A DNA stretch of 64,000 nucleotides from Oenanthe sinensis (Eukaryota > Streptophyta > Magnoliopsida > Apiales > Apiaceae), in assembly GCA_028671895.1 (NCBI GenBank), contig CM053796.1, forward strand, positions 32,300,860 to 32,364,859. The letters are read 5' to 3'. Under the pieces are notes generated by a model. It saw only the letters and a program-made list of their open reading frames with translations. It was not told the origin of the DNA and did not search any database. Numbering within the stretch: position 1 is the stretch's first letter; the number at the start of each line of letters is the position of its first letter. Made by a program: the position numbers and the translations under genes. This document shows, in pieces, positions 9,501-21,900 of the stretch.

Positions 9501-12500
9501 ATGAAGATAGAGGAGGTACAATCTACAACAAAGAAGCAAAGGATTGCTACCCATACTCACATCAAAGGCCTTGGGCTTGAGGTTTATATATTTTTATTTA
9601 TTTATATAGCACATTTATTCTTGAAATTCATGGTTCCTTAATGTTTCTCTCTGTATTGGGTATTTTTTTTATTTAGATTTTGGTATGTTTTAGCTTTTTA
9701 GGTCTGTTTTTATATTTTCCAAGACTATTATAACGAGGGTTTAGGGTTTTGGTACTTGTTCACCAAATTACCAGCTTCAATGGGAGTGTCGTGATTTTCT
9801 ACAAATACCATGTTAATAACTAGGACAATGGGTAGGTACTAAAGTATGACTAGGTGAAATTGATTGCAGAATGATGGTTAGGGAGTAGAATATTAGAATC
9901 AAAAGGTCTCGAACTGTATCTCAGATTTTAGGGAATGCAAAAATTGTAAAATACAATGACCTGGGTAAAAATATTGTTACTCCCGGAGTGTAAAATGTGT
10001 GCACACCTTACTCCAATGAATAGAATGGCGGTTTTTTATGAAGGACTGGCTTGTGTGGACAAGATCTTGGAATGTTACAACATTATGCATATAGTTTTAG
10101 AGTTTAAAGGTTTGGTTTTTTCCTTCAAGAAAATGCAAAAAGTCATCACAATAGGAAGCTAAGTGTTTAAAGTGAATGTTAATGTTTCTGTATGGGATTG
10201 CCTCCGGATAATAATTTTCTGTTTTAGGTGTAGCAAAGTCATCAACTGGTCTTAATATTAGAAAGCATTTCTCCGAAAATTGTTGAAATTGCATAAGTAA
10301 TGAATTTGTGAGAGAATGCAGATAATGCTTGGTTGATCCAAACCATTTTTCGCCTAAACACACGTAAAGATGATTAAAAACCTGCACAGTGGCCAGTTCT
10401 GGCGGCTTCACCAAGGGAAATGACTTGGATAGGAGAAGTGGAAGACAACATTTTGGAATTCAATCCCTGAATTTCATACTTGTATCAACATGGACCACAT
10501 CATTACTAAGACACACTCTATAACATTTTATTTTGCAGTTACCATTACAATTTTGTAAAACTTCTTATTCTTTCATCTCCAGCTCTATACAGATGCCAGA
10601 TTTTGGTTTAACTGTTGATCCTATATTAAGCAGACAAACTAATTCAAATGTCAAATCTTGAAAGCTTTCACCGGTTCTTCTAGATAATATCCTCAATGGT
10701 TCTTGGGTTGTATACACCTTGTTTGTAGCTTCAAATCTCAACGTCCTGATCAAGAGAGGAGAAGATAACATTGGGTTAAAGCACTCTGGTTACTTTCACA
10801 GGGTTTTTATTAGCTTGTACAACTGCTTTTTTAAAAATAAAAATACCAAACTTATAATCGAATCAGTCGACTAGATCTTTGTTTTGGTTGATTGATAAAC
10901 AAAAGTATGCCTGATTGATGATCAATTTTATAAGTTTGCAACTTATAAATTTTGATGACTCTTTCTTAGACAAATGGAACTGCAATACCTTTGGCTGCTG
11001 GATTTGTGGGGCAGTCTGCAGCAAGAGAAGCTTCAGGCCTTGTAGTTGATATGATACGCCAAAAAAAGATTGCTGGCCGGGCTCTTCTGTTTGCTGGTCC
11101 GCCCGGTACTGGAAAGACTGCTCTTGCACTTGGGATATCTCAGGAGCTAGGGAGCAAGGTAAAACTTCATATCGTTTTTGTTTGTAATTGGTAGTTACAA
11201 GTTTCAATTTGTTCGCTTCAACATCTTCAACTCTTTAATTCTGTTGCTTAGTTAACACCTGAAGTCAATTTGTCCTTCAGGATTTAATTTATACTTCAAT
11301 ATTTTTCAGCTTAGTTTTCATTATTAGCTTTTGCACATATCAGGAAACTTGAAAATTGATTTCTGATCTTATCTCTAGTGCTAGTGGGCACTTGTCTGAA
11401 GAGTTTATAAAAGATATTTAATGATAAAGGTGTATACTTATGAGAGGGAACCCTATATATTGAAATGACAAGTTTACAAGACAGAGGGCAACTTAATTTT
11501 AAAACGAAAAAAAATAGGTCATATGGTTTTTTTTGGAATAAATAAAAACGAGTCAAAAAGTGTTGCAAACAAATTGATATGATGTCAGTATTGACTTTCA
11601 GAAGCTGGCTTGTGAAAAAAAGTTTTCCACTTGTGACTCTTAGGTTCCATTCTGTCCAATGGTTGGATCAGAAGTGTATTCATCAGAGGTAAAGAAAACT
11701 GAGATTTTGATGGAAAATTTTAGGCGTGCCATTGGTTTACGTATCAAGGAAAACAAGGAGGTCTATGAAGGAGAGGCAAGTTCTTTATCATGCATTGTTT
11801 CCTTACTTCGTGGGTATAATAAATCTTTTCATATTTCTCGTGGATCAAAACTTGATATTTTTCTGCTATGATTTAGGTGACTGAACTCTCCCCAGAGGAG
11901 GTGGATAGTGTGACTGGTGGATATGGTAAAAGCATTAGCCATGTTGTTATTGGGTTGAAGACTGTCAAGGGAACCAAGCAACTGAAGCTGGATCCTACTA
12001 TTTATGATGCTATAATCAAAGAAAAGGTAACATCATTGCTTATCTGTGGGATTTTATGAAGATTACAATTACATATTCGATGCAGTTACTTTATGTTATA
12101 CAATTTTATATGGCTTCTGAATTTATTTAAGTATATGCCATGTCTTTGTTCTGAAGTATTTCTAAATCATCTTGTAATGTTATCTTGATTATTAGATTCA
12201 TTTTTGGCTCTATTAATTGTTAAACTACTGATGCTTAATGAGAACCTGCAGGTAGCTGCTGGTGATGTTATATACATTGAAGCGAATAGCGGGGCAGTTA
12301 AAAGGGTAGGTAGGAGCGATGCGTTTGCAACAGAATTTGACCTTGAGGCAGAAGAGTATGTTCCCCTGCCCAAAGGAGAGGTTCATAAAAAGAAGGAGAT
12401 AGTTCAGGTTTGCTCATAATATATTATGGGGTCATCTTTTATTATTATAGTTGCACACACGTATTTTCAAGTTCATGAAAAACTTTATCTAGAAAGTTTG

Positions 12501-15500
12501 ATCTCAGTGGAGATTATATCTGAGTGCCAGACTTGATTTATCTGCATAGACAGGTATAAATGTGCATGAATGACAATGGAATAAGTGAATAACTAAATGT
12601 AACATATCCAAAACTCAGAAGTTTAAAATGAGGAGTCTTGGTAATCATTTTTAGTCCATATGTAGTGCAGTAGAGTATTTGAATTAGTAGAGTATTTGAA
12701 TTAAGTTGTAAGGATAATATAAATTTGGTCTTATATGTAAAAGATGCAACCTAGCTTAAAATTAGTTCAGGTGCAAAATATGCTGATGATTCTGTAACAA
12801 ATAACCTTTTCTTTTGTTATCAGGATGTTACATTACATGATCTAGATGCAGCAAATGCACGGCCTCAAGGTGGGCAAGATATATTGTCTCTTATGGGTCA
12901 AATGATGAAGCCTAGAAAAAATGAAATTACTGAAAAATTACGGCAAGAAATTAACAAGGTACCTATCTGTGAATATAAGAAGAAATGTAAACTAATTTTG
13001 GTTTCTTCACAAAGAAGGACCCTTCTAAATTGTAATCATGAATTTTTTACTATTGCAGGTTGTTAACAGGTATATTGATGAGGGCGTAGCAGAGCTTGTC
13101 CCTGGAGTCTTATTTATTGATGAGGTGATCAGCTAGTACCTTTACTGTCCAAATGATTTTCTGTTATCATCATTTATCTATAATATATATGTATATATAT
13201 ATATATATTATTTCTATAGGTTCATATGCTTGATATGGAGTGCTTTTCATACTTAAACCGTGCTTTGGAAAGCTCATTATCTCCAATAGTAATCTTTGCT
13301 ACCAATAGAGGAATTTGCACCGTGAGGTATGAAGCTTTTATCATAAACTTGGGTTTGATGTGAACAAACTATTTATAAATGTATGTTTTGTTCTCTCAAC
13401 AATAGCTAAAACTACATTAATGTAGTTATCTATCGAACATCAATTGCAACTATTCGATAGACAGCTCATTGGGATAGATCTAAGTAAATGGACAAGACCA
13501 CCCCTAGAAACGTATAGGAAGTTTTCTCTTCGTATGGCTCGAGAAAAAATGATTTGGAGTTTGGTCTACGTATAGCATTTTAATTAATAATTAATGGCAA
13601 AAAGGAGTTGATAAAATAAATCAGAATGGGATTTAACTCATTTTTTTCTTCCTCCTTCCTAAAAAAATAAAAATCATTTGTACCCATAACTCAAGTTGGA
13701 TAATTCTCAAATAGCTTAAAAGAAAAAAATCTTTAGGCAATTTATTTAATTTTTTGAATGGTCTTGAACCCCCTCTTGTTTGTCTCATTTAATCTTTATT
13801 ATTATCCAGTTATTGAGACAGTTGAAAAAAAGGCGTTTCCCTGTTCCGGGATCCTTTTTCTTTGTTTTAAATCAGTGGGTTAAGACCTGGAAAGCACGGA
13901 CACGGCAAAATCGGTGCCGTATGCGAGTCCGACTCGGCCGACTCGGCGACTCGGCACGGACTCGGCTGAGTACGTGTCCGACTCGCCAAGTGGCGAGTCA
14001 AGACGAATTCGACAGCGGACTCGCTTCGGACTCGGGTTAGACGCGTGACGGATTCGGGTCGGATTCGGGTCATACTAATTCTGTACATTATTACAGAACA
14101 AAACGGAACTGAAAAAACAAATCTGAATCCTATGATTCAAACATGAATAAAAACGTACAGAGAGAGAGAGGGAGGGAGAGAGAGAGAGGGAGAGAGATGG
14201 AGAGAGGGTACCTTATAGAGAGAGAGAGAGAGTGCCGGATATAGAGAGATGTGGTAGTCTATGTTACTCCGACTCACCGGAACAGGCTGTCGTACCCGTG
14301 TCGACACGACACGACATGGGACACGACACGACATGGGACACGACATGAATAAAAGTCGATGGTTGCCGGAGAAATCAAAATTGAAGGTCGCCGGAGATTA
14401 TTCATGTTTTGAAGACAGATTATAGAAGCATTACAAAAGAAGAGATGTTATGAAAGATGAGGAACAAGAAGAAGGGGATTGGAAGTGGTGAAAACTGAAA
14501 AGGAGAAGACGACGAAGTAAAAGGGGGAAAGAAATGACGTATACATTCTGTATATAATATATCACATATTACAAATGTATTTGGACTTATTTTGGTCCAC
14601 ATTCATTAGCCTGCTGTTTCAGCCCACTTGTCTTATTTTACTCTTTTCTTTTACTTTACTGTACATAATTTTTACTCATGTATATCAGGGATATTTGACA
14701 AAAAAAAATACAATACATTTAGAAAAATTGCTAATTATTAATTTTAAAAATCAATTAAATGTATTTTCTTTAATATTAAAAAAATATGATGAGAAATATA
14801 TATTTTATATATTCTTATTCTTATTCAATTAAATGTACTAAGTTTGCACGACTTATTATCAAATTTGAATGGAACTATTATTTATGAATTTGTTGAATGT
14901 TGACATATATATTTATTGCAAAAAAATTAAAATTTGCCGAGTCCCGTATCCAGGACTCTTTGGAGTTTGGCGAATCCCCGTGTCCCCGTACCCGAGTCCC
15001 GTGTCCCCGTATCCGAGTCGGTGCTTCATAGGTTAAGACATTACTTCGGTGCTTCTTAATCCTTACAAAATGGCAGCAACATACCCCTTTTGTGATTTCT
15101 TTCTATCAAAGAGTCAGATAAACGCTTGATTCCCGTGCGATACACTTTGAATCGTAAGAGTTTTCTCAATTCCAACAACTTTTACTTTTGAATTAAAAAC
15201 TTGACTGAATCGGATCCTTTCGATTACCTTAGTTGTTGGTATGCCCATACTAGGAAGTGTTCTAGAAATCGGCCTAGGCGGCCGCCTAGGCGCCACCGAA
15301 ACGCTCTGAGGCGGGGTTAGGTGGAAATTTAGGCGGGTTTAGCATAAATCGGTCAAAAAACAGCTGAAAAGGTAAAAAATTGACAAAAAATCGGTAAAAA
15401 TCATTGAAAAAATCAAAAATCGGCAAAATTATTTGGCAAAAATATTTAATAAATAAAAATATTAAAAATAATATTTAAATACAGCCGATTAATGTTCCGA

Positions 15501-16441
15501 TTAATCTGTCCGATTAATCCCCGCCTACCCGATTAGGCGCTAGGCGGTACCCCAACCGCCCTGGGCCGCCTAGCGATTTCTATAACAGTGATACTAGGTA
15601 ACCAGTATTGCTCTGAAATTAGATTAAAAAAATGTTACCTAATTTACATGCATAGTATGTGAAGCCATGATTTTGAACTTCAATTCTTAGGGTAACAAGT
15701 TCCTTACCGTGTTCATGTTTTATAACTAGCCTGCATATCTATTATTGCACTTTTAATTTGCATATTTTATTTATTTACACAGTTTGTTCATTTTCAGGGG
15801 AACTGATATGAGTAGCCCTCACGGCATACCAGTGGATTTGTTAGACCGGCTAGTGATTATACGGACAGAAACTTATGATCCAGCTGATATGATAAAGGTA
15901 TAAAGCTCTTGCTTCTTGCATTTTTTTCGCTTGTCTTTGACCTGACATAATCACTCGAGTAAGATTTTAATGACGGACTAACCTGACAAATGTATCCTTT
16001 GACTTGGCCAGATTCTTGCTATCCGTGCACAGGTGGAAGAACTGGTTATAGATGAAGAAAGTTTGGCTTACCTTGGAGAAATCGGACAAAAGGCATCATT
16101 AAGGTTTGTTTTGTTCCTCTATTATGTAATGGCTTCTCTTAGGACTACTCTAAACAAGGGTTTCTTTTAATGCAGGCACGCTGTGCAGTTGTTAACCCCT
16201 GCTAGTGTTGTAGCAAAAATGAACGGCAGAGATGGTATTTGCAAGGTAATGCATTTCGTAATTTTTGTCATAGTTGGTGAGACTTATTAACATACTTTAT
16301 TCCAAGTCTATTCCTCACATGTATACAATGCATGTCATACATTTTTCGCAGGCGGATCTGGAGGAAGTGAGTAGTCTGTATCTAGATGCCAAGTCTTCAG
16401 GAAGACTTCTTCAGGAGCAGCAGGATAGATACATTTCTTAA
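9501..16441 (+). CDS. RIN1: RuvB-like 1 ATPase (RIN1/Pontin/RVB1)
   Basis: Twelve exons join in frame to about 455 residues, the normal family length: 9501-9581, 10970-11158, 11644-11775, 11877-12026, 12252-12407, 12824-12958, 13059-13124, 13220-13326, 15798-15897, 16012-16103, 16176-16245 and 16352-16441. The protein starts MKIEEVQSTTKKQRIATHTH. Visible motifs are Walker A GPPGTGKTALA (exon 2), Walker B LFIDEVHML (across exons 7 and 8), sensor IFATNRG (exon 8), and the LLDRLVII region before the arginine-bearing end (exon 9). Family role: an AAA+ ATPase forming hetero-oligomers with RuvB-like 2 in INO80/SWR1 chromatin remodelling, R2TP and snoRNP assembly, and in plants linked to disease-resistance signalling. 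The intron after exon 3 (11776-11876) is GC-AG. Intron 8 (2.5 kb) holds two transposable elements. No lesion is seen, so the gene is probably functional. Confidence 0.95.
11776..11876 (+). other. GC-AG intron of RuvB-like 1 (intron 3)
   Basis: Exon 3 must end ...GAAGGAGAG and exon 4 begin GTGACTGAACTC to give the conserved EVYEGE|VTELSPEE. The intron starts GCAAGT instead of GTAAGT and ends TTTAG. The strong match to the rest of the donor consensus (AG|GCAAGT) is typical of the rare GC-AG class. Confidence 0.85.
13887..15030. mobile_element. MULE-like non-autonomous element in RuvB-like 1 intron 8
   Basis: Perfect 9-bp direct repeats GGTTAAGAC flank the stretch (13878-13886 and 15031-15039). 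The ends, read inward, are CTGGAAAGCACGGACACGG and TATGAAGCACCGACTCGG, a degenerate inverted repeat. They are followed by GC-rich subterminal runs built from ACTCGG and CCGTGTCC motifs. The interior has a GA-rich microsatellite (14159-14232) and tandem ACACGACATGGG units (about 14302-14348). The 9-bp duplication suggests Mutator-like; an 8-bp reading (hAT) is also possible. Confidence 0.72.
15255..15590. mobile_element. hAT-type non-autonomous element in RuvB-like 1 intron 8
   Basis: Flanked by the perfect 8-bp duplication ATACTAGG (15247-15254 and 15591-15598). The ends read inward are AAGTGTTCTAGAAATCGG and CACTGTTATAGAAATCGC, followed by GC-rich CTAGGCGGC motifs on both sides, with an AT-rich centre. 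Termini and duplication fit a hAT MITE of 336 bp. Confidence 0.82.
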
Positions 16442-18150
16442 GTAAAATGTTTGTAATAGATTGTATTGTTTGTTAATCCCATGACATTGCTTCAAACATG
16501 AACACTATTTAACATTTAGTAAATTAGGTATGTATTGTCCCAAAAACCATTCTTTCTGCAGCTGCCACCAAATTAATTCTCCTCTACTGATTTTTTTACT
16601 TGGGGATAAACTGCTACCCTTGCATGTAGTTGAAGATTTCTTGAAATGTATTTCTTTTGTTTGTTTGTTTATATTCGAAACCTATTAAATTCTTCTGTAT
16701 CCATCACTTTCTTCTCTTGCTAAATGGAATCAATCACAACCATATTGCACAATCATTTGTTATCGATTTTCATCCTAAATTTTATGCACGATAATCCATA
16801 ATTTGATAATTAAACAGCCATAACCATAGAATAAAATTCTGAATCCTTTGATTTCTCAAAGAAATGGTGCTAAAGAATAGGGGATGGTACAAGTATGACA
16901 AATTATATCTCTAACATGTTTTTCTCAATTTCTCATGTTGTCTTAATGGCCAAGTGGGAAACTCAATGTTAAGTTGTTGACTTCATGAAATTATTAGTAG
17001 CATTTTTACGACCGCATTAAATCTTAATTATTTGTTCTTCCATTTGTCCCTCATGTTTCATTTAAAATTTTCTGGATATTATTCCAATTATTGCACGGAT
17101 TATTTACTAGCGTTTTATTTTTATTAAAAAAAAGTTATGTACAAGTTAATACTAACATTTAGCTAAACTAATATTATTTCGACCGTACAAGACATATTTT
17201 ATTATGGGAAAAGAATATCTAAATCACACAATAGAGTGTAACAAAAAAAAACAGACAATAGAGAAGTTTTCTGCTAGTGTGGCTTAAAATTTAATAAATT
17301 ATTATTATTAAAATAATCCAACCGTATGGATGTTAATTTCATATCAAAATAAGTCAATGTATAAATTTTCATTTAATATATTAATTTGGAACTATAAATT
17401 TATGGCAATAAGATTATAGTAAATCTATGCCGTTCAATATATATAGACAAATAATACTATTATAAAAGTGATACTAAACTACTTTAAATTTAATGAAAAT
17501 TTATATATATTCTTATTTTGGTGTAAATATTCCATCCGGTTGGATTACCAAAACAATTAATCAAATGCATGATTAATGGTGCACTAATAGAAAACTTATC
17601 TATAGCGTATTTTAGAGACTCCATCCCCTTTAATATATATTACAAAACAATTCTCATAAGTAATATTATATATAAATATACTCAAATAGATATTATATAT
17701 TACAATACTTTAACATTATTATTATTTCTTTTTATCAATTTTAGTAATCTATTTTTAGAACACACATATATACAATACGAATCTTCTTAAAAAACAGTAA
17801 ATTTTATTCTACAATCAAATGTATTCTAAATCAGGCAAAAAGAATAGTATCTTAAAAAAATATATTATAACCAATGGTATTAGTATATTAAATACCACTA
17901 ATTTCTTAATTTTTAGAAATAAATAATAAAAGTGGGGTCCAGTGGTAAAAAATGTCCAATTGAGACAGATAACAAAGAAATAGGAGTGAGCTAAGAGAAG
18001 CATAAATAAATAAATAAAAAGATGCTGCGCTTGTGTTGTTTGTCTCGTTTCACGTTCTTCTCGTTTTTCCATTTTTTCCATTAGTATTATTACTTGTGTG
18101 TCTGTCTGTCTCATAAATAATAAGCACCAGCTTATTTTGCTCGCCTCCTC
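16442..18150. other. Intergenic stretch between RuvB-like 1 and HDS
   Basis: RuvB-like 1 3' untranslated region, then AT-rich DNA with the upstream region of HDS at the right. No conserved coding signal or bounded repeat was recognised. Confidence 0.5.
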
Positions 18151-18934
18151 TCTAATACACACAAGCTTGCTTGCTTGCTTATTATTATCATCATCAACAT
18201 TCTCGCCAGCAAATTCATCCACTGTAACTTCACTTGTCTTTATTTCTTATTTCGATAAATGAATAATCTCGTTAAATGAATAATTTTCGGATTAGCTGTA
18301 TTTCTATTTATTATGTTCGTTAAATGAATAATCTCGATAAATGAATAAGTTTCGGTATAGCTGTATACGTATGTATATACACATATTCGTTATGATGAGT
18401 AATTGTGGAATTCAAGTAGTGTGTGTGTGTAGCTTCTGAGCAGTTAGATATTTGATAATTTGTTAGTTTTCTGCATTTTTTACGGTTGAATTGTTAGGAG
18501 ATTGAAGTGCAATTCGTCGTATATGTTGTAGATGTGATAGAATTCAGCAGAACTGAATTTGATTTGGTTGATATGGTCTTACGGTGAATTGTTTCGAGAT
18601 TGAACTGTAATGAATTATATATATATTGACATGTTGTAGTTGTGTTAGCATTTTGGCCTAACTCAAATTTGATCATTTTGTGATTCATGAATCATGATGT
18701 TTGTGTGTTTGTTGTGTAGCAAGTTAATGTGTTGCTCGATTTTATTAATCATAATTCAGTTGGATCCTGATCGGTTCGAAAATTATAATTGATTATAATG
18801 TTTCTTTATCAAATACATGTTAATATATTGAACTGTAATTATGATTTATGTTGTTGTTGGGGGAAATTGTAGAAGAATTGATATTGTTTAATCTGTATGT
18901 TACAGTGCTGTGCGTGAAGTTTGATTGTTAAGAA
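18151..18934 (+). promoter_or_regulatory. Probable HDS 5' leader with an intron before the start codon
   Basis: A CT-rich stretch (about 18130-18220) resembles a plant 5' leader. A possible donor (ACT|GTAACT) lies near 18224. A clear acceptor TGTTACAG ends at 18905, 29 bases before the ATG. The phrase AAATGAATAA recurs four times between 18256 and 18345, inside the proposed intron. A leader intron is inferred; transcript data would settle it. Confidence 0.4.
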
Positions 18935-21900
18935 ATGGCGACCGGAGCTGTTCCATCATCATTTACTGGACTAAAGAGTAACAATAATGTAACAGGCTTT
19001 ACCAAAAGCATGGATTTTATTAAACTTTCTGACTTGCAGAGGGTTAAGTTTCGTCGAACCAAGGTTTCTGTGATTAGGAATTCCAAGTCAGAAATTGTTG
19101 AACTTCAGCCTGCATCAGAAGGGAGTCCTCTATTAGGTATAATCAATTCCTTTTAATCCTGTTTGAAATCATTCTAAGTTGTGGGTCTAATATATTAATT
19201 ATAAGTTTTATTTAGAAAAGTTATAACACAAGTTTTGTCACAACTTCGAGGAGAATGTAGAGGCATATATTCTCATTTTTTTGGTTATTGAATATATTTT
19301 TGCACTTAACTAATGTTGTTCTTTGCTCATCTGTAGATGTATACAGGAAACTGACGTAGTTTTTATCTTTCTAACTTTTAGTTAGTTATGCTATCCATGT
19401 GAATGTTATGGATTAGGGTTTCAGAAATTTCTTTATATCATCCGAACAAAAAAAGTTGTTAAGTCTGATACCATGTTAAGTTACCAGTTCTCCTAAAACC
19501 TCAAGGTGTTAGGAGACTAACTTACCAGGATCTCATATTGTATTCTAACAAAAGTTCAAATTTGAACTCATAAAAACTCTTTTTCTCACAATTAAATCTT
19601 TGGCGCTAGAATTTGCCTTCTCATAGTTGGCCTAGTGAATTTTTGTTATTGCAGATTATTAGTTCTAACAAATATTTGTTATCTATGTGTTTTCTTAGAT
19701 ATTGTATCAATATAGAATATTGCTTGATTTTATGTGTACAGAATAAACGTATACAATTGATTTTTGAATCTGTAATTGTAGTTCCTCGGCAAAAGTATTG
19801 TGAATCCACAAACAAAACTGTAAGGAGAAAAACTCGCACGGTGATGGTTGGAAATGTTGCTATTGGCAGTGAACATCCTATAAGAATTCAAACCATGACC
19901 ACAACTGACACAAAAGATGTTGCTGGAACAGTCGAGCAGGTTCTTATATCTCCATTTCTTACTTACTATAGCATCTCAAATATTACTGGCCCGACATCTC
20001 TCCTAACTTAAAGAACTTCAGTTAGCAGCAAAGTCCTACAAGGATTCTCTTCTCGACCATTCTTGCCATATGTACTTATGATGTTTATTTTGAATTTCAC
20101 TAATCTCTTTTGACAAGATCGCTATATCTTTTAACATGTTCTACACTTCTACCCCATTTGAGTAAAAGGACCTATCAAAGGTAGAACTAATGATGATGAA
20201 CTAAAATTTATAAGAGATGGATTAACATGTTATGATAGTTTTTGATGCATTTATGGAACTTTAAAGTTGTTAGACATCATGACCTGATGCTGCATACAAG
20301 ATGGGAAAAAGAAACTGTTACTGTAATTTGATGATGTTTTGATATCTCATTTTTTAACACATTTTTCTTTGAGAAAATGCTGATTATCAGGTAAAACTTT
20401 TGAAATGCAGGTGATGAGGATAGCTGACAGCGGAGCTGATTTAGTCCGTATAACAGTTCAGGGGAAAAAGGAAGCAGATGCATGCTTTGAGATTAAAAAT
20501 TCCCTTGTTCAAAAAAAGTAGGTCTTTTTTATTACATATTTGCTTAATGAATATAGACACACAATAAGATTATATTCCGTGTCTCTAATATTCTTTTTAT
20601 GCAGTTATAACATCCCTCTGGTGGCGGACATTCATTTTGCCCCTCCTGTTGCAATGCGTGTTGCCGAATGCTTTGACAAAATTCGTGTAAACCCAGGAAA
20701 CTTTGGTATGTTTCTGCACAGTTTTTTCGTAAATGTGACCATTTTATATTGTTCTTAATCTAATTTGGAACTATCTCCCAGCTGATAGACGGGCTCAGTT
20801 TGAGACATTGGAGTACACAGAGGATGACTATCAAAAGGAACTTGAACATATTGAGCAGGTCAGATCACATACAGTTTCAGGAAACTATGCTTATGCTATG
20901 TACAAGCATGTTAAATGTCGCTATCTATGATTTCTGATATATGAACTGATTCCAGTAATTGATGCCTGATATGTAATGCAGAAGTAAATATATTGTAAAT
21001 AAACAACATAGGTGATAGTGAGTGTTGTTGATATATGGAAGACTACTTGGTGCCTCTTTATTCATAATAACTATACCGACTATCTCATTTATAAGATGGG
21101 AAATTATAAATATGGAAGAAATATAATAGACAAATAATTCTCATTTATTAAGATTCCCATTGTTTGTACATTCCATTGTAAACCAAATAAATGATTACAG
21201 CTTTATACAAGAGCCCCCATGTTACATTACCTGCACAGTTCCTTCACTTAAAATCTCCCGTATCATCCACTATTCACTATACTGAGTCAGCTAATCATCC
21301 GAATTGAAGTTACTCAAAAGTGGGAGGTGAAGATGAAAAATAGAAATACTGATATTGTAACTATCTCTATATTTGAAGCATAAAGTATATTTCCTTTTGC
21401 AATATTCATATTTAAAATATATTAGTTCCCAATAAAAAAATTTGAAACCGTTTGGCACTTTAATAATAGATTATAGATCACTCACAAGTTTTAGCCTATG
21501 TTGCTCAAGCTCATATAGGGTGTCCATGGTCAATAATTGAGACGGTTTTAGTGTTTCCGATTTCCAATCAAATGATCGGACACAGGAAAAATGTAGGTGT
21601 CCCATCTCTGTCAATGGTACTTCAAGAGATGCACAGAAAGCCTACGAGGCCAGGCTTTGACCGGAAAAACTCAATCCGGGTTGGCTTTGACCAGACCTGG
21701 TTTCTGGGAAATATTTGGGGCTTGAAAGACTTCACCCAAAAATATAGGGTCCGTTGAAGGCCTTAAGCCTGGCCCGGACCGGACATTTCCGGGCCAAGTT
21801 TTTTCGGGACTTTCCGGATTGGGCCAGGCCAGAATTTTGAGCCCAGGCATCTCTGCCACACTCACTCACCGTACTAAAGCCTAAAAGAGCCATTAAGGCA

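Noticed and set aside
10097..10414. Minus-strand open frame of 105 codons in RuvB-like 1 intron 1
   Set aside because: No recognisable domain, codons unlike the neighbours, and located in an intron; most likely chance.
14159..14348. GA-rich run and ACACGACATGGG units as regulatory arrays
   Set aside because: They lie within the MULE-like element bounded by GGTTAAGAC duplications and are explained as part of it.
17815..18222. Minus-strand open frame of 135 codons upstream of HDS
   Set aside because: Low-complexity hydrophobic translation of AT-rich DNA, overlapping the HDS leader; no family resemblance.
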